In this document: piece by piece, positions 46,901 through 56,350 of the stretch | Numbering within the stretch: the stretch's first letter is position 1 | Layout: the number at the start of each line of letters is the position of its first letter | Assembly (NCBI GenBank): GCA_963971225.1 | Contig: OZ020269.1 | Span: 108,013,486-108,077,485 of the forward strand | From: Melieria omissa | Taxonomy: Eukaryota > Arthropoda > Insecta > Diptera > Ulidiidae | Length of the DNA: 64,000 nt | Reading direction: 5' to 3' | Made by a program: the position numbers and the translations under genes | Notes under the pieces: model-generated | What the model saw: only the letters and a program-made list of their open reading frames with translations | The model's database searches: none | Told to the model about the DNA's origin: nothing

Positions 46901-47525
46901 AGCTGGGGTATTGTCAAACTCGATATGCGTACGGAACTGCAAAACCAAATTGGACGAACTCTGTCGCAACAGAGTGGTCACTATCTATTGGGTACCGGGT
47001 CACAAAGGAGTTGAGGGAAATGAGAAGGCTGATGCGCTCGCCAAAGCCGGGGCACGACTGCCTACGGTTAGCGAGCCAGACATCCATCCACCCCTCTCCA
47101 CGCTCAAGACGGAAATAGAAGAGAATATGATTCGTGAAGCGGCGTCCATGTGGGAGAGGTCTACATCTCACAGGACAGCAAAAATCATGCTTCGCGAACA
47201 TAATGTCAACAACACAGAGTTTGTACTATCACTCCGAAGAGATGATTGCAAACTATTGACCGGGATACTCACGGGACACTGTCTCACACCGTCCCACGCT
47301 GCCAAACTTGGCTTGGTACCAAGTGATGCATGCACAAGATGTGGTGAAGACAGTGCCAAGGGTACCCTGGAACATTTGCTGTGCCACTGCCCTGCTCTCT
47401 ACAGATCACGGGTCAGCTGCCTCGGATCCGCGTCGTTCCCTTCCTTGGAAAGAGTCGCGGAACAAAAAAGCAGCGACTTACTTAGATTTGGAAAAACGTT
47501 TTTGACTAACTACATACAGGTCTGA
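43929..47525 (+). CDS. LINE ORF2: apurinic-like endonuclease, reverse transcriptase, RNase H, Cys/His motif
   Basis: An uninterrupted frame of about 1,198 codons. The endonuclease starts LQINLHHSKVASAELL and DVALIQEPW (catalytic Glu), continues with GADANSHHPQWGS and ends SFSDHSYIHF. The reverse transcriptase follows with KSPGPDGIFPALLQ, FLDISGAF (first catalytic Asp), GTPQGGVLSPLLW and AYADDLAV (catalytic Asp pair, near 45910). RNase H comes next with FTDGSKM, AEVHAATRA, IDSQAAIKA, YWVPGHKG and GNEKADALAK (all four acidic residues). The end is CTRCGEDS...EHLLCHCPAL. The homologous N-terminus precedes any ATG; the first in-frame Met is about 90 codons after GTG 43986, inside the endonuclease. 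Translation therefore needs frameshifting, reinitiation or a non-AUG start. AFNN replaces the common AFDN next to the catalytic Asp. The product would nick target DNA and copy the element's RNA in place. Confidence 0.95.
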   Translation, partial: RTLYLLKGKVLQINLHHSKVASAELLLTLEEGSYDVALIQEPWLSSGNKVSGLGSTNYNLFHATTVGKIRSAILVRKDINAYLLPNFSSDDLTVVAIEGDDKLRLVASCYMAHDVEAPPTELQHLTEEVLRQGFDAVVGADANSHHPQWGSKDTNERGESLFNFILQNNVDIANRGNIPTFKGPTSEDVLDITFSYGADTWISDWRVLERPSFSDHSYIHFTVNFKPLRTVRVFRNPRNTDWDLYANRLKTHLSNASQTLSRSDVEAKAKLLTSKILLAYHESCPPSRPVGRKSYPPWWSKDIGRQRRELREFFKLAKLADCAECWREYKTLLHSYKQEIRRAKRSSWQNFCGSMDKTSEASRLRKILAKSPPIPSLIRKESGEWTKDGKETLEALMEAHFPGCSEVPDSVSTALGTEQGNCEGLITTSRLRWALGSFDPFKSPGPDGIFPALLQKGSAVLIPWLKDVFRSCLRLNYVPMDWRLSRVVFLPKSSKSSHLYPKDYRPISLTSFILKTFERLLDSFIKERVPPGLISTNQHAYMKGKSTETALHQVVFQIEKAFHYGEYALGAFLDISGAFNNVSTEALLEGLASIGVHPPIQDWIGNLLNCRTVVAEWGATTMTRKANRGTPQGGVLSPLLWNLVVNKILLKLRDGGPRLTAYADDLAVVVSGRCLTSMSQVLERTLKVINNWAKTVGLETNPDKTDLVLFTTKYKIPTWLPPKLNNTTLTPKTSTKYLGVILDNKLSWKLNVEDRKRKALNALYACRKMLGKTWGLSPRLTHWIYTAVIRPIMLYGIIVWWTAVDKKTYAKRLETVQRAAGLCITGAMRTTPTAALDKILGFYPIGLTAKSVAKKAALRLKVTGQLTLRHYGHSRLHAGVSESSDYAVPQANFNFKLHVILEPDGWRQGLEPGRQSYNLFTDGSKMTEGVGSAVFCPELDLQQSFRLPDYCSIFQAEVHAATRAAQLAMGRTPPDSRINIYIDSQAAIKAAAGVLSNSICVRNCKTKLDELCRNRVVTIYWVPGHKGVEGNEKADALAKAGARLPTVSEPDIHPPLSTLKTEIEENMIREAASMWERSTSHRTAKIMLREHNVNNTEFVLSLRRDDCKLLTGILTGHCLTPSHAAKLGLVPSDACTRCGEDSAKGTLEHLLCHCPALYRSRVSCLGSASFPSLERVAEQKSSDLLRFGKTFLTNYIQV

Positions 47526-47611
47526 AGCTCCAGAACCTTTCTGGTACCACTATGGACCAACATGGTCTATGTGAGACCCCCCCGAGGGTCAGCCAGCCTA
47601 ACCTACCTACC

Positions 47612-47624
47612 TAGTCTAGAAAAT
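47612..47624. repeat. Target-site duplication (right) of the LINE
   Basis: TAGTCTAGAAAAT, identical to 43496-43508. Confidence 0.95.
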
Positions 47625-48410
47625 ACTTTTGTTTTTTAGTGCACGCGATGCACCCATTTTTTGTCGAGGAGTATTTACTCAAACAAATCTCTTTTCGTTT
47701 GCTCATTATCCTTAACCAAAAAAAATCTGTTGCTTACTCAGCGCTTTTGATCAAATTTGCAGCAATCACTGGTCTCCTCACACATTTTCACGCAATGCAA
47801 ACGAAATTTGCGCATAAAACAATTTATGGTCAAAATAATAACAAAATCCAATTGGACAACAATTTGCGCTTCCTCCGTTCGCTCGGTTCCGCCATGTAAT
47901 GATTCTCCTTTCAATTTTCAATCACAGTCGCCATCAGCACAAAACGCTGCAATTGCCGCAGTTAGCAGCAATGCCAACAACTGCCAACTGCGCGCATTTC
48001 ATGTCACGCTGACAATTTATACTGCCGCTGCAATATGAAACGCAAGCACAACAGCAACAACAAAAATAAAAAAAATAAAATGATGAAAATAAAATAAACA
48101 ATCAAATAACAACAAAATAAAACGTTAAATCGCGTAAGAAACCCGCACAACGCGACAAATTGTCGCGACATGGCATGCATTTTTTTTTTGGCGACGCCAT
48201 TTCTAGATTCTTGCACTGTTGAAGGAGTGAAAAAAAATTGAATTTAAAATAGTAAAGTTTAAAAAACGCTCAAGGACGCTTGGCCCAACTAGTTGCGGAT
48301 GTACACTTGAATTATTTATGGGCTGCCATAACGCGTCGAAATGCGCCAAATGCAAATGGCGAAAATATGAAACGAAATGCAGAGCAATAAAAGCAAAACG
48401 GAAATGGAAA
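47625..48410. other. Non-coding DNA
   Basis: Mixed to AT-rich sequence with CAACAA near 48050-48066. No gene seen. Confidence 0.5.
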
Positions 48411-48417
48411 TTGCAAC

Positions 48418-48642
48418 ATGCCGAAAAAAAGTCCGGCAGAGGGTGAACAGTGTGAAGAAAAGGTGTTAAAGGGCCATGGGAATGATGCTAGAAACCCTGA
48501 GAGCTGTGAAGACCAAAAATTGCCTGTGGTAGAATGGTCTCGCGGCATGGAAACTGCCGTCATAGCTGTAAGTGAACTGATGCGGAAGAGTTATCCTATA
48601 CCTAGTGAATCGCTACTCGAAGGAGGTGTCCACATCCTTTGA
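48418..48642 (+). CDS. Small hypothetical open frame, 74 codons, doubtful
   Basis: It starts at an ATG in fair context (GCAACATGCC) and encodes a charged, mixed-composition peptide (MPKKSPAEGEQCEEKVLKGH...). It is less repeat-biased than other chance frames here. No family is recognised, there is no signal peptide or membrane segment, and no splice support was found. A GCT|GTAAGTG within it (about 48569) could be a donor. It is most likely chance or a decayed fragment. Confidence 0.15.
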   Translation: MPKKSPAEGEQCEEKVLKGHGNDARNPESCEDQKLPVVEWSRGMETAVIAVSELMRKSYPIPSESLLEGGVHIL

Positions 48643-48789
48643 TTGATACTGAGTTGCTTAAGAATGAATTCACTCACTGGGACCAACGTGTGTGACGTAA
48701 GTGTGGCATGACAACCTCCAGGATTGCTCAAAGTCTACTATGGACTATGAACTACACGAATGGAATTAAATCTAAGTGACTTCCCTATC

Positions 48790-49115
48790 ATTTCCAACAG
48801 AATCAATGGGTTCTCCATAACTGAAATCAGAACTCTTTGAACTCAACCCAACCAAATTAAATGAATAAACAAGTTTAGAGTAAAAAAGCTTCAAAAAGTA
48901 TTTCAATGGGTTCTCTATGACTGAAGTCAATCCATCTTAGGATCCCACATAATCTATGGGACACTTCATCAGACTTTAAACTCAACCCAACTAAAGTAAA
49001 AGAGCAAAAAAGTTTCAAAAAGTATCTCAATTGGTTCTCTATGACTGAAGTCAGTCCATTTTAGGCGCAACCCAACCCAAAGTAGAATAGTAAAAAAGTT
49101 TCCAAAGTAGAAAAG
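48790..49115. repeat. Three-copy degenerate tandem repeat, unit about 100-125 bp
   Basis: 'AATGGGTTCTCTATGACTGA' and variants occur near 48805, 48905 and 49029. They are followed by 'AGTCAATCCATCTTAGG', 'CTCAACCCAACCAAA' and 'AAAAAAGTTTCAAAAAGTAT'. Confidence 0.8.
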
Positions 49116-49119
49116 TTTC

Positions 49120-50060
49120 AACTTATCAATAGTTGATTTCTATCATCACAGAGCTCTGCTCAAATTTTCCGCTTAACATTTTTCCCCCCACCAACTTTGA
49201 ACTGTGAACCTTTTTCTAAAATTTAAACTACCATTTGAAATAATGTCTGTTGAATTTTGAAAATGATGCGCAATAAATCAATAATGAACACCGGTTTGCA
49301 CACCATTAGCCGCAATTCAATTTGTTGTTGTTATTGTTGTTGTTGCCAAACAACTGTGGCACACGTTCCGCCAATTGCGCTGTGTGCGCGAACTCTGCGG
49401 TCAGTGGCAGTTGCAGGTTTTGTCAATAGCTGCAACAACAACAACAACAACGACAACAACATGACAACACTACTAAACAGCGCACTGTCCAATTTCCATT
49501 TATTGATTCTGGTCGAAAAACCAATTTCAAATAAATCACAAATACAACAAAACGAAACAACGACACAGCGAATGTACGAAATATTTTCGAACTCAATTAA
49601 TGCAAACATGTCGCACACACTGCCACACATGCAACTCGGATGCGTTGCGCTTTCAAATGTACACAAGTGGGGAGATATGTTGGAATGCGTGACGCGCGGC
49701 CGCAGTTGGCAACGCCACCATCAGAAATTAACAACAATTCTTCATGTCAGGTGAGCGAAAATTTGATGGGATGGCAATCATGAATGCAGGACATCGATTC
49801 AGCCCGACCAACAGTTACACAGGGAGACGTGTTATCGGTTCACTAGTTGGAGACTAGTTGAAGATTTTGCCGTTCTCTGTTCGTTTTATGTACATACATA
49901 AGTAGATATGTAGGTACATGTGTCTCTCTCTGTAAGTAATGTCATCTTAATTCCTTCATGATTGGCACATGAATTCCGTTGCCATTACATGCCGTCTTAC
50001 ACAAATTTGGACGACAGTTTGATGGATGCCAACAACTTAATATGACATTCGAAAGTTCTT
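49120..50060. other. Non-coding block with CAACAA repeats
   Basis: A plus-strand frame (49257-49754) stays open through CAACAA and GTTGTT runs and ends just before a CAG|GTGAGC string (49750/49751). The amino-acid sequence looks like translated triplet repeats and has no family resemblance. No gene is called. Confidence 0.35.
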
Positions 50061-50065
50061 ATGCC

Positions 50066-50470
50066 GACTTCTCCAGTTGGTCACACCAAGAGATGATAGA
50101 ACGTCCTCTAGTTCCTCCTCTTTCCTCTATCCTCCTCTAATCCTCTAGTTCTTCCACCGGAGACATTGTCTTTTTCGCCTTTTCAACCCCCGCATCGAAC
50201 ACCTTTTTCGCCGAAACTTCAACGTCCATATGGGTGAGAACCAAACTTAACCTCTGGATGTCAATACGTCCTACGTTGCTACGTCCATGTTTAAAAAAGC
50301 TCATACAGTTTGTTGTTGGTTCGTATTCGATAGTCGTCGCCAGAACGAACAGAGCCAGATATCTTGCGAAGCACCTTCCTTTCGAACAGCCAAAGGGCCA
50401 CAATATCCATGCCTCTGCGTCATAAAGAAGCACGAACCGAGTAAATGTCCTTAAGAGTGCCAGTTTTGTC
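50066..50470 (-). pseudogene. Decayed copy of the RTE-like LINE 3' region
   Basis: 'TTCTCCAGTTGGTCACACCA' (50070), 'GATAGTCGTCGCCAGAACGA' (50329), 'CTTGCGAAGCACCTTCC' (50362) and 'GAGTGCCAGTTTTGTCCGTTGAGGA' match the fragment at 41845-42060 in the same order and strand. The minus strand keeps short coding remnants (LLYDAEAW) but is broken by an insertion of about 200 bp and several indels. Confidence 0.75.
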
Positions 50471-50479
50471 CGTTGAGGA

Positions 50480-50722
50480 CTACTATAGTTTCTTTACTCC
50501 TTCTCTCATCTTCTTCTTATCTTCTTCTTCTCTTCTACATTTATCTCAGTTTTTACCTTTAGTTTTCTTTCTTACTCATTCCTACCTAACCTACATATCC
50601 TCTTTTCTTTTATAATATTACTACTCCTCTCTCTTCTTTCTTTAACTATTCCTCCTCTTCTACCTTTGTGTACCTCTCACAGTTAACTTCTAATATCCAT
50701 TCTTCATTCCCCCCCCCCCCCC
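50480..50722. repeat. Long pyrimidine tract ending in a C14 run
   Basis: The plus strand is almost purely C/T in stretches (TCTTCTTCTTATC, TCTTCTTCTTCTCTTC, CTCCTCTCTCTTCTTTC) and ends with 14 C at about 50709-50722. Such mirror-like homopurine/homopyrimidine DNA can form triplex structures in vitro (general knowledge); nothing shows it does here. Confidence 0.7.
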
Positions 50723-50859
50723 CGTCATCATCACATGATCATCTTTTTTGTCGATATCTGTCAAATTTTATTTGGTTTTAGTTTCTCTTTCTGTTTGCCT
50801 TTACATCCGGGAATCCTTTTATATTACTCCAACTTACCTCAACCTTCATGAACAAACAT

Positions 50860-51270
50860 GCAATATGACAAGACAGATCTCACCTGCGACCAACTAAAGC
50901 TGTTCCAGGGCATTGATCCTACCAAACTAACCATAGGGATTGTCGTGGGCCTCGTTTGCAGAAACTACGGAAATGGAAACTGCAATTAAACCTTTGACCA
51001 TCTTCTCTGCAAATGTCACAGATTCCAGTTCTTGAAAGAACACTTCGTTAGGTATGCAGCAGACCTGAAAAAGATGCTTCCAAGTTATATTGATAGATTC
51101 CAGATTAAAAGCTACCAAGTGGCTCCCATCTATGAAAAGTGTAGAGGCGCAGAGCCCCACGTCATCACACTGTGGGTTACATGACCTAAGTGATGCCCCA
51201 AAGACGGCCACTTAAACGTAACTGAGACTAAACCTCTTCTGGGACTGACATAGGTTATGGGTTAACCTAA
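50860..51270 (+). pseudogene. Decayed 3' end of an I/LOA-type LINE
   Basis: Around 50959-51050 the plus strand reads CRNYGNGNCN, a stop, then TFDHLLCKCHRFQFLKEHF. This is the CR.CG...HLLC.C motif seen in the LINE ORF2 ends at 18837 and 47330. One Cys of the first pair is replaced by Tyr. A tail-like GGTTAACCTAA lies at about 51258-51268. Coding remnants upstream are too decayed to align by eye. Confidence 0.6.
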
Positions 51271-51274
51271 ATAT

Positions 51275-52180
51275 GTCAGTCTTAATACAGATTTATTTCT
51301 ATATATTTCTTCTTTTATTTGTCTACATATTATTAACATTTACTAATTATTTTTTTGCCTATTTTCAGCTCAAAATCTAAATTTTTTGGATCTCGACCTC
51401 TTGGAAATCGCCCCGTGTCAGTTCCGCTTACTTCAAGCTCCATTCAAGCACATTTTGAGGTCTCTGTTTCCATCGATGGTTTTTTTTTATACCTAAAATA
51501 AGCTTATGTATCTCTGTTTTTTTTTTACTCATTGTAGATTTCTATTTTGATCTCCAGTCTCTTCTTAATGTCAGTCCAAACATATTTCGTTGCCTCTGTT
51601 TTCCTTGTTTGTATACATTTCTACCTCGATTAACTTACATCTCTCTCTTTTTTGCCTAATTGTTGACATTTATTTTGTTCTCCACATTTGCCTCAAACAA
51701 ATCTCCCCTCTGAACAAATCCAAGGTGCCGTTGTCCTGTCGTCCTTACATCTTATTTACATATTTTTTATTTTTTCGTCTTTATTAAATCTTTTTTTTTC
51801 AAGACTTTTTTACATATTATGTATTTATTACTAACTTAGACACTAATTCAACTAATACCTAATTTACAAAAACGCAGCATCTGGGACTGAATCCTAGTTT
51901 GCAACTGTATTACAATTTTACTCGAATACACCAATTCTAGGATTACTAAATCCACAGCATTCAATTTCATTGGCTACTTCATTTACTTACTTCATCTCTA
52001 CCAAATATCTACATATCATTATAATTACACATTTTCTACATTCAAATGTAGACAAATCAAATTCTTGTCCCACACCGAGGACATCGGCCAATGCCGGCGA
52101 TGAGAATGCACCTAGCAGCAGGGTTACCCACCGTCACTTCATTGCCATAAATAATCCCGAAAATTAAATGAAATCGAAAA
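51275..52180. other. T/C-rich non-coding DNA
   Basis: Low-complexity, T-rich on the plus strand. No gene or clear repeat unit was noticed. Confidence 0.5.
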
Positions 52181-52189
52181 TTGCTTTTA

Positions 52190-53400
52190 GCTTGTTGTTC
52201 TTGTTGTTTTGTTGTTGTGTTTATGTTTGGTTATTTGTTTAGCGTCGTTACTGTTGTTGCATATTAAAATAAGTATGTATAACAAAGCAGCGCAATAACA
52301 ACAACAACAATAAATTAAATACAAATAAAAATTACAAAACACAAACAACAACAACAGCACACACCTGAATGAATATTCCCCCTGAACAACAACAACAACA
52401 AACAACAACAACAATTTCATATTGCTTTCCCAGCCCACTTTGGGAATGAATTTTGTTTTTGCATTTTTCAAGCTGAAATTTTGGGCATTTTCGATCAATT
52501 TGATTTTTTCTATTTTTTTGTCAGCGCTTTTTTGAGTTGTTGCTGTTTTGTATTTTTTGATTTTGATTTAGGTTCACGGTCTATTATTGAGAAATTACAG
52601 GGAATCAATGTGCCAGCTGTGCGCTGCCTGAATTTAAATGTTTTCGAATTAATTGCTTTCGATGCTCTGGGGTCCAGGCAGCGCTGCTTCGTCGCCCGTC
52701 CGGCACTTGGACGGCGGCGGCGGCACGTTTAATTGGAATTTTCATGGTTGTGTTTGCTTTCAAAAAACAGTTTGCTTGTTTTGGGTTTTTTGGTGGTTTT
52801 GAAGTGAATCTGTGTGAAATATTAATTTGGCATTGAAGCGAAGGGAAACATGAAGGGGGGGGGGGGGGGAAAGGGCATCTGAGGTTAGTTCTATGGGCGC
52901 TACATATGAAATCAGTGCTGAGAATTGGATTGCGGAGAGCGGAGGCGATCACACAAACATGCAAATATTGAGAGATGTGTATGTAGGAACCATTGGGGGG
53001 TTTAAAACTGGGGTTTAATATCTGTTTGTTATAAAAATTGTGGTTGCCAAATGTGGTTTGTGTTCAGCATCTCCCACATGGGACACATGTGTCCATTAGC
53101 GAAATTGAAGCGAAAATAATAAATTTGACGTTTAGAGTTGATTAAATGATAAATCAAAGTATAAACATTCATGAATTTTGCAGGTCAATTTCGATCGAAG
53201 ACTGAATGGCAGCTCATAAATATTATTTTTTAATTCCTCATTTATGTTGCAAACTGATTGCCAGACATCAACGAATTCGACTCGATTCAAATTGGGTCCA
53301 TCAGAAACTGGAGATGAATGACTAGTAGCCGAATTTGTGGGAAAGTGCCATGGCGGATGCAAATCGTCTACTTGTTTCACTCTTCTTTCAATAAATCTCT
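52190..53400. other. Non-coding DNA with CAACAA runs and a G-run
   Basis: CAACAACAA clusters occur at about 52299-52312, 52343-52357 and 52385-52412, with a run of 13 G at about 52857-52869. A CGG-repeat-like string (GGCGGCGGCGGCAC) is at about 52713. No gene seen. Confidence 0.45.
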
Positions 53401-53409
53401 CGGCTGAAA

Positions 53410-54036
53410 TTTGAGCTCGAACCACTTGAAGTTCTGCCGCCTCGAATTCGACCGCTTCGCAGTTTCGCCGCTGGCAATTAAGAAGCAAACCACTTCACAA
53501 ACGCACAAACAACGTCGAGCACAGAAAAGCAACAAAAGCGGAACGTTGCTCCGAAAGCCAACACGGCACAGTAGTGCAAAAATGCAAACAAAATAACAAC
53601 AACAACAACAAAAGCAAAGCGAATTGAATAAACACATTTAATGTTAATTAAGAAAAAGCGAAAGCAACCAACGGTGCGACATCGGCCACTTGAGTGCAAC
53701 CACTTGGCGAATAGTGTGACAACTACAACAACAACAATAACGACAACGACAAAAAGGATGCAGAATTTCTATTAAAATTTTACGCACAAAGAAAACATTG
53801 CAGCGCTGAAACAGTTGAAACAGCCGCTTGGCCGCCGCGCCGCCACTTGGACTGAAAGCAAAAACCAATTCTGGCCAACGAGCGTAAAAGGGAGACACGT
53901 AAAAAGCGTTAACGAAACAGCGCAAAAATCATAAAAGTCCAACGCAGCCAACAATGACGACAGAGAGCGACTCGCAAGGAGCGCGCCAGCGATTTATGAA
54001 ATTGTTGCGGCTGCGTTCAAAACAAACTCGAGAAAA
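53410..54036 (+). CDS. Candidate 5' exon: CAA-rich leader plus a 27-codon coding start
   Basis: The ATG at 53954 (context CCAACAATGACG, close to the fly consensus CAACATG) opens MTTESDSQGARQRFMKLLRL and continues RSKQTRE to 54036. There a donor GAAAA|GTAAGTG occurs; unspliced, the frame stops immediately at the TAA inside GTAAGT. Coding part 53954-54036 is 83 nt (phase 2). The 500 nt upstream are CAA- and AAC-rich with many short interruptions, like long 5' leaders of fly developmental genes. No downstream exon is identified and the gene is unknown. The leader start given is approximate. Chance cannot be excluded. Confidence 0.3.
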
Positions 54037-54715
54037 GTAAGTGAAACGAGTCGCCCCTCAGACGGTGGACGACAGGCGGCGGTTGCAAGTGGCACGGCGC
54101 GGAAACGCACTTAAAGCCACTAGCCAGCGTCCGCACTTTAAGCAAAACAAAAACACAACTGCGCACAACTAAAACAACAACAACAATGGCAACGAAATTA
54201 TGTACAAATCGCCGAGCAGCGTCTTAACCCCAACCCACCCCACACCGTCGCAGCACTTGCCGAGTCTTTGAGGCGAAATGTCAAAAATCCTGTTAACAGT
54301 TGCGTGTTTTAATGCTTTCAAAAAAACAAAAAAACAACAACACTTTTCATCACCAAAAAAAAAAATAAAATAATACAACAAGCAACTTTGCATACAGCAG
54401 CCTGCAAAAAAAGAATTTACAAGCGAAATTCGTCAGCGAAGCAGAGGCCAACAATAACAATGCCGAATGTTAATAAACGCAAAATACGCCACAAAGGCAG
54501 CAGAAGGCCCAACACAAACACAAATAGTGCTACACCGAAGCGAGACGGAGGCGGTGGAAACACTGCGAGTGCAGTCTGTCAGACGAGTTCCGGGCAGAGG
54601 CGCAAACTCTGAGCGAAGTCTCAGAGCAACCAAAGATAGTAGAGGGTTATGCATTGATTCACAATTATTTGGGATTTTGAAAAGAAATAAAGAGGAAGAA
54701 TTTTTAACTTATTAT
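54037..54715. other. Non-coding block downstream of the candidate exon
   Basis: Mixed sequence with CAACAA runs (54173-54185) and A-rich stretches. A plus frame at 54388-54612 has no ATG at its head and encodes a basic, Asn/Thr-rich string without family resemblance. If the exon at 53954 is real this is the start of its intron. Confidence 0.35.
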
Positions 54716-55160
54716 AGTTGAATCCAATCAGACATCGATCCTCCTAATTCAAGGTTCGAAAGTTGAGCAATTGAACTGAATACTTCACTGCGAAGTAAAA
54801 CAGTGAGTCCCTATAGACTTTTTCAGATCAGCTGAAACTCAAAAGCCTTTACAAGAAGTCAGGCAAATGAGAAGAGAAGTCAAATTTTTGCCACAAAATT
54901 CAATCTTCTAAACTCTGAGCCAACAATTACTTATAGAAGAGTATTTTCTATTGGTCCAATCGGAAAAAGATCGGAAGTATTTTTTTAATAACTTGGAAGT
55001 ATTTTAACTAATCAAAGTTAAATCCAATCAGCTGTCAATCAATTCCAGGTCAACCTATTTAATTTAAAGTCAAAACATTTAAATTTAAATTTAAATAAGT
55101 ACTCAAGGATAATGTGTCCCCACAGACTTTTTCAGATTAGCTGAAAAGGAAAAACCTTGG
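54716..55160. repeat. Two-copy degenerate tandem repeat, unit about 300 bp
   Basis: 'GTTGAATCCAATCAGACATC' (54718) and 'GTTAAATCCAATCAGCTGTC' (55017) are each followed by an 'AATTC.AGGT' string, then 'GTCCCTATAGACTTTTTCAG' / 'GTCCCCACAGACTTTTTCAG' and 'AT.AGCTGAAA'. Strong divergence between. Confidence 0.7.
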
Positions 55161-55199
55161 CGTGTGCAAGAAAAGTAAAAAAAAGTAAAGTAAAAAAGT

Positions 55200-56085
55200 A
55201 AAAAAGTAAAGCACTGTCCCAGGTGCCCCATAAGCTTTCAAAAGCAACGCATTTTCTGCTCGCTGAATCGTTGTTAACACAAACAAAGCGTTCTGGAACT
55301 ATATCTGGTTTACAACAGAAAAGATTTAGTTATTAATGCGATCATTTCATAAAGACAATTTTCATAAAATTCAACTTGGAAAATTTTCTTCTTATTTCAC
55401 GTGTCAGTGAAAATCATTTCGTGAGCGTCTTTTCCTGTTCGTTTAGCTTCATTTTGTTGCCTTAAACCGATTAGAAGTTGAATGGACGCTTTTTTCAAGA
55501 ACTTTTTCAACGACTCTGTTCGATACATCATCAAGAATACAATACGATACAACGTAAGAAATTCACCCTCAGTGGCTCAAAGTTAAAATAAAACAATTCA
55601 TTTATTCGAATTAACCAAATTCTTTTTAAGTTTAGAGACTAAAAAAGAATTTAAAAGAGAACTAAAATAAATAAATATCTAAATTAGAAAAATTAAAAAT
55701 AACAAAAGTAAAAACTATAAAACGGAAAAATATTTGTATTCCTAAAAATATAAATAGAAAAATTAGAATTAGCCATAAGTGGAAAATGCTCTTTGGCTAA
55801 ATGAGTGCTGTGATTGTTCAATGATCTGTCGATCCCACCTCTAATCCCTTCCTTTCCTTTTCCTTTTGTACTCATGTTTCCCCCTATTTATGCTCCCCGG
55901 CTTCGGCTAAGTGGTTCTTGTAGTTATTGTCATTCGTGTTTTAATACTTGAATAAAACGCACGTTTACCCGAACTCTACCGCGCCTTTCAATTTATCTCC
56001 ATTCCGCCGACGGCTTCGACGGAGAACTTATTTACTCTTTAAAGGGAAAATGGAACTAAACCAAATTTTTACGAACACAATACAA
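55200..56085. other. AT-rich non-coding DNA
   Basis: Nothing with gene or repeat character was noticed between the duplication and the TTAA-flanked MITE. Confidence 0.5.
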
Positions 56086-56093
56086 AATGTTAA

Positions 56094-56346
56094 CCCTTAT
56101 TCTCATACCCAAACTTACTAACGTCGTTTAGCACCCGGGGTACCCGGGTACCCATTTCATGAAATTTTTAAGTTTTCAATATTTTGTTAATTAAAAAGTG
56201 TTTATAAAATTTTGATATGATTTGTTCGCTTTTCACCTAAATAACGAGGATCCGGAAGGTAAAAAAAAAATTTTCATTATTTGTCAGTTTTTTTCACGAA
56301 AATACATCGCAGTGGGCACCCGGGTACCCGGGTATGAGAATAAGGG
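56094..56346. mobile_element. piggyBac-type MITE, 253 bp
   Basis: TTAA lies on both sides (56090-56093, 56347-56350). The ends are perfect 17-bp inverted repeats CCCTTATTCTCATACCC. TTAA target duplication plus a CCC start is diagnostic of piggyBac-like elements (established). Inside, CACCCGGGTACCCGGGTA-type palindromic units sit near both ends (about 56134-56152 and 56317-56332), forming subterminal inverted repeats. No coding capacity. Confidence 0.93.
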
Positions 56347-56350
56347 TTAA

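Larger units (their letters stand above)
43509..47611 (+). mobile_element. Near-complete non-LTR retrotransposon (APE/RT/RNase H group, I/LOA-like), 4.1 kb
   Basis: The element is bounded by a perfect 13-bp target duplication. It holds a short upstream frame, an intact large ORF2 and an 86-nt 3'UTR ending CCTAACCTACCTACC instead of poly(A). It has the same domain order and tail style as the copy at 17520-19163, but protein identity is only moderate, so they are related families, not sister copies. The lack of any break in ORF2 and the exact duplication imply recent retrotransposition. It may be 5'-truncated within ORF1. Confidence 0.95.

Noticed and set aside
49257..49754. 165-codon open frame ending beside a GTGAGC
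   Set aside because: Largely translated triplet repeats (Asn and Cys runs); no family features and no matching acceptor or downstream exon.
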